DNA of 7,554 bases, from contig JBBDIX010000010.1 of the NCBI GenBank assembly GCA_040880235.1, positions 1 to 7,554 on the forward strand, read 5' to 3'. The DNA is from JBBDIX01 sp040880235. GTDB lineage: Bacteria > Actinomycetota > Nitriliruptoria > Nitriliruptorales > Nitriliruptoraceae. The position numbers were made by a program, and so were the translations under genes. Shown here piece after piece: positions 6,117-7,554 of the stretch. The notes below the pieces were generated by a model. That model saw only the letters and a program-made list of their open reading frames with translations, made no database searches and was not told where the DNA came from. The first letter of the stretch is position 1. Each line of letters begins with the position of its first letter.

Positions 6117-7210
6117 TCGCCACCCCCTTCGTCGAGGATGCGCTGCTTCTCCGCGCGCACCCACGCCGCCTTGGCCTTCGCCCGGGCCATGCGCTCCGAC
6201 TTGCCCTCGGCGATCAGCTGGTCGTAGGTCGCCTGGTCCATCTGCCCACCCTCGACGTGGACATCGGCCTTCTTCGGCGCAACCTTCGCGGCCGGCGCAT
6301 CGCCCCCGGCAGCATCGTCGGCAGCGTCGGTGGCGTCGTCCCCCGACTCGGCCTCCCCGTCGGCCGCAGGTTCGGCCCCGGCCTCGGTCGAGGCATCCGC
6401 AGTCACGTCCTCAGCCGGCGCGTCACCACCAGAACCCTCGTCGAGGATGCGCTGCTTCTCCGCGCGCACCCACGCCGCCTTGGCCTTCGCCCGGGCCATG
6501 CGCTCCGACTTGCCCTCGGCGATCAGCTGGTCGTAGGTCGCCTGGTCCATCTGCCCACCCTCGACGTGGACATCGGCCTTCTTCGGCGCAACCTTCGCGG
6601 CCGGCGCATCGCCCCCAGCGGCACCGTCGGCAGCGTCGGCGCCTGCCCCGGCCTCGGCCGCGGGAACCGCGGGCTGGGCCGCAGCGGCCAGTGCCTTCTC
6701 GGCGGACTCGATGGCGTCGACGACCTCGGCGGGCGGCACGGCACCGTCGTCGAGGCCCGGAGGCGGCGGCACGGTGTCCATCCACTCGCGCAGGCGCCCC
6801 ATCTCGTGCAGCAGTGCATCGAGGCCGTACTCGGTGTACTCGAACTCGGGCGACCACCACAGTGCGTCGAACGGGCACACCTCGACGCAGATCCCGCAGT
6901 ACATGCACAGCGAGAAGTCGATGGCGAACCGGTCGAGGACGTTGCGGGTGCGGGCGCGGCCGCCCTCCTTCGCCGGAGGCACCGTCTCCTTGTGGGAGTC
7001 GATGTAGATGCACCAGTCGGGACACTCGCGCGCGCACAGCATGCAGACCGTGCAGTTCTCGTCCATGAGCGCGATCACACCACGGGTGCGGGGCGCCAGG
7101 TCCGGACGCTCCTTCGGGTACATCTGCGTTGCCGGGCGACGGCCCAGGTGCTTGATCGTGACGCCGAGGCCCTTGAGGAGCCCGACGCCCGGAGGTGAGG
7201 TCGTCGCCAT
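6113..7210 (-). CDS. nuoI: NADH-quinone oxidoreductase subunit I with a duplicated C-terminal module
   Basis: NuoI carries clusters N6a and N6b, which pass electrons from the peripheral arm towards N2 and quinone. Eight cysteine ligands are present as two CxxCxxCxxxCP motifs: Cys53, 56, 59, 63 and Cys102, 105, 108, 112. The core ends near residue 155 (LREWMDTVPPPPG). Bacterial NuoI is usually about 150-230 residues; this one has 365. The extra 210 residues comprise an Ala-rich linker (about 157-196), a 63-residue module (197-259), an acidic linker with 14 Asp/Glu and no Lys/Arg in 40 residues (260-299), and an identical second module (300-362). Each module has a Pro/Lys stretch followed by what looks like a helical hairpin, MDQATYDQLIAEGKSERMAR and a Lys/Arg/Ala-rich helix. 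I do not recognise this module. The ATG overlaps the nuoH stop (TGATG), with GAAGGTG at 7219-7225, 8 bases upstream. The frame is intact through the tail, and nuoJ is coupled to its end. Confidence 0.96.
   Translation of the reverse strand: MATTSPPGVGLLKGLGVTIKHLGRRPATQMYPKERPDLAPRTRGVIALMDENCTVCMLCARECPDWCIYIDSHKETVPPAKEGGRARTRNVLDRFAIDFSLCMYCGICVEVCPFDALWWSPEFEYTEYGLDALLHEMGRLREWMDTVPPPPGLDDGAVPPAEVVDAIESAEKALAAAAQPAVPAAEAGAGADAADGAAGGDAPAAKVAPKKADVHVEGGQMDQATYDQLIAEGKSERMARAKAKAAWVRAEKQRILDEGSGGDAPAEDVTADASTEAGAEPAADGEAESGDDATDAADDAAGGDAPAAKVAPKKADVHVEGGQMDQATYDQLIAEGKSERMARAKAKAAWVRAEKQRILDEGGGE
6123..6130 (-). promoter_or_regulatory. Ribosome binding site of nuoJ inside the nuoI 3' end
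   Basis: GAAGGGGG on the minus strand lies 6 bases before the nuoJ GTG at 6116 and encodes the last Glu-Gly-Gly residues of NuoI. The matching place after the upstream repeat copy reads GAGGGTTC instead, so the G-rich run is found only at the copy next to nuoJ. Confidence 0.6.
6129..6307 (-). repeat. Direct repeat, second (3'-proximal) copy within nuoI
   Basis: This 179-base stretch is identical, read base by base, to 6438-6616, at an offset of 309 bases (103 codons), so both copies are read in the same frame. It encodes most of NuoI residues 300-362. Similarity continues for about 24 more bases (6308-6331) with three mismatches and then fades in the linker. On the other side identity stops at 6128, at the ribosome binding site of nuoJ. 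There is no transposase and no inverted end, so it is an internal coding duplication rather than a mobile element. Confidence 0.95.
6438..6616 (-). repeat. Direct repeat, first (5'-proximal) copy within nuoI
   Basis: This is the partner of the 179-base repeat at 6129-6307 and encodes most of NuoI residues 197-259. The 130 bases between the two copies (6308-6437) encode the acidic linker, whose protein sequence aligns only weakly with the linker before this first copy. Complete identity, including synonymous codon positions, next to diverged linkers points to a recent duplication or continuing gene conversion between the modules. Confidence 0.95.
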
Positions 7211-7554
7211 CAGAACATCACCTTCAGGACGGTCACGACGGCCAGGTTCGCCAGGGACAGCGGTACGAGCACCAGCCAGGAGAACCGCTGGAGCTGGTCC
7301 TCGCGCAGGCGCGGGTAGGCGACACGGAACCAGACCATGACGAAGACCAGCGCCATGATCTTGCCGAGTGTCACGCCCACGCCGAGCAGCGTCCCCGCCA
7401 GTCCACAGTCGAAGATCCCGGCGGTGCCCTCACATCCGGGCAGTGGCACGCCGGGGGCGATCTGCCAGCCGCCGAGGAAGAGCACGACCATGAGCGCCGA
7501 CATCGCGATCATCCCGGCGTACTCGGCGAGCATGTACATCGCGAACTTGATGCC
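7210..7554 (-). CDS. nuoH: NADH-quinone oxidoreductase subunit H, C-terminal part (cut by the window edge)
   Basis: NuoH (ND1) forms the quinone-access channel and joins the peripheral arm to the membrane arm. Only the last 114 codons are in the window; the frame is open to the right edge and begins GIKFAMYMLAEYAGM, which matches the conserved start of helix 6 after the quinone-site loop. The methionine encoded at 7539 is internal, not the start. Further signatures are GGW at the end of helix 6, and FRVAYPRLREDQLQRFSWLVLVPLSLANL, the conserved cytoplasmic PRxRxDQ loop followed by helix 8. The loop between helices 6 and 7, predicted to face outside the cytoplasm, contains two cysteines (PGCEGTAGIFDCG, fragment residues 41 and 50). 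Its TGA overlaps the nuoI ATG by one base. The missing N-terminal part should lie directly to the right, with nuoA-G presumably beyond it. Confidence 0.96.
   Translation of the reverse strand, partial: GIKFAMYMLAEYAGMIAMSALMVVLFLGGWQIAPGVPLPGCEGTAGIFDCGLAGTLLGVGVTLGKIMALVFVMVWFRVAYPRLREDQLQRFSWLVLVPLSLANLAVVTVLKVMF

Noticed and set aside
6117..6164. Longer NuoJ starting at 6164
   Set aside because: The extra 16 residues lie in the nuoI repeat and are Arg-rich. The GTG at 6116 has a ribosome binding site, forms a standard 4-base overlap and gives the proper NuoJ N-terminus.
6421..6446. A possible ghost of the nuoJ start (GTGACG) after the first repeat copy, hinting that the duplication once included the nuoI/nuoJ junction
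   Set aside because: The hexamer is offset by 310 rather than 309 bases, the flanks do not match nuoJ beyond it, and a six-base match in GC-rich sequence is easily chance.
6113..6616. Mobile element or CRISPR-like array as the explanation for the repeats
   Set aside because: There are only two copies, 179 bases each, in frame within one gene, without transposase, inverted ends, target-site duplication or regular spacers.

Overview
The window carries the distal half of a bacterial NADH:quinone oxidoreductase (respiratory complex I, NDH-1) operon. All genes lie on the minus strand, in the canonical order nuoH (5' part missing at the right edge), nuoI, nuoJ, nuoK, nuoL, nuoM, nuoN. The sequence is GC-rich with G/C-biased third codon positions. 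GTG starts for nuoJ and nuoL and the wording of the NuoI ferredoxin domain (CPDWCIYIDSHKE, then CMYCGICVEVCPFDALWWSPEFEY) suggest an actinomycetote, possibly an Acidimicrobiia-like lineage. That placement is an inference from recall, not from a search.

Layout from right to left, which is the direction of transcription: nuoH C-terminal part (7554-7210), nuoI (7210-6113), nuoJ (6116-5496), nuoK (5499-5188), nuoL (5162-3066), nuoM (3052-1523), nuoN (1477-8). The nuoH/nuoI, nuoI/nuoJ and nuoJ/nuoK junctions overlap by 1, 4 and 4 bases. The nuoK/nuoL, nuoL/nuoM and nuoM/nuoN gaps are only 25, 13 and 45 bases. This looks like one transcript with translational coupling. No internal promoter, terminator, RNA gene, mobile element or CRISPR array is visible. 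Coding density is close to 100%, and no gap is long enough to hide another gene.

NuoI carries the two [4Fe-4S] clusters that deliver electrons towards the quinone site next to NuoH. NuoH, J, K, L, M and N form the membrane arm. NuoL, M and N are the three antiporter-like proton channels, and every key charged residue I looked for in them is present. The complex therefore looks fully functional.

The one clearly unusual feature is NuoI. After an ordinary ferredoxin core of about 155 residues it has a tail of about 210 residues holding two identical 63-residue modules, joined by an Ala-rich linker and a strongly acidic linker. At DNA level the two modules share a perfect 179-bp direct repeat (6129-6307 and 6438-6616), so the copies are either very recent or kept identical by gene conversion. 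I do not recognise the module. I saw no defence, mobile or biosynthetic system here.
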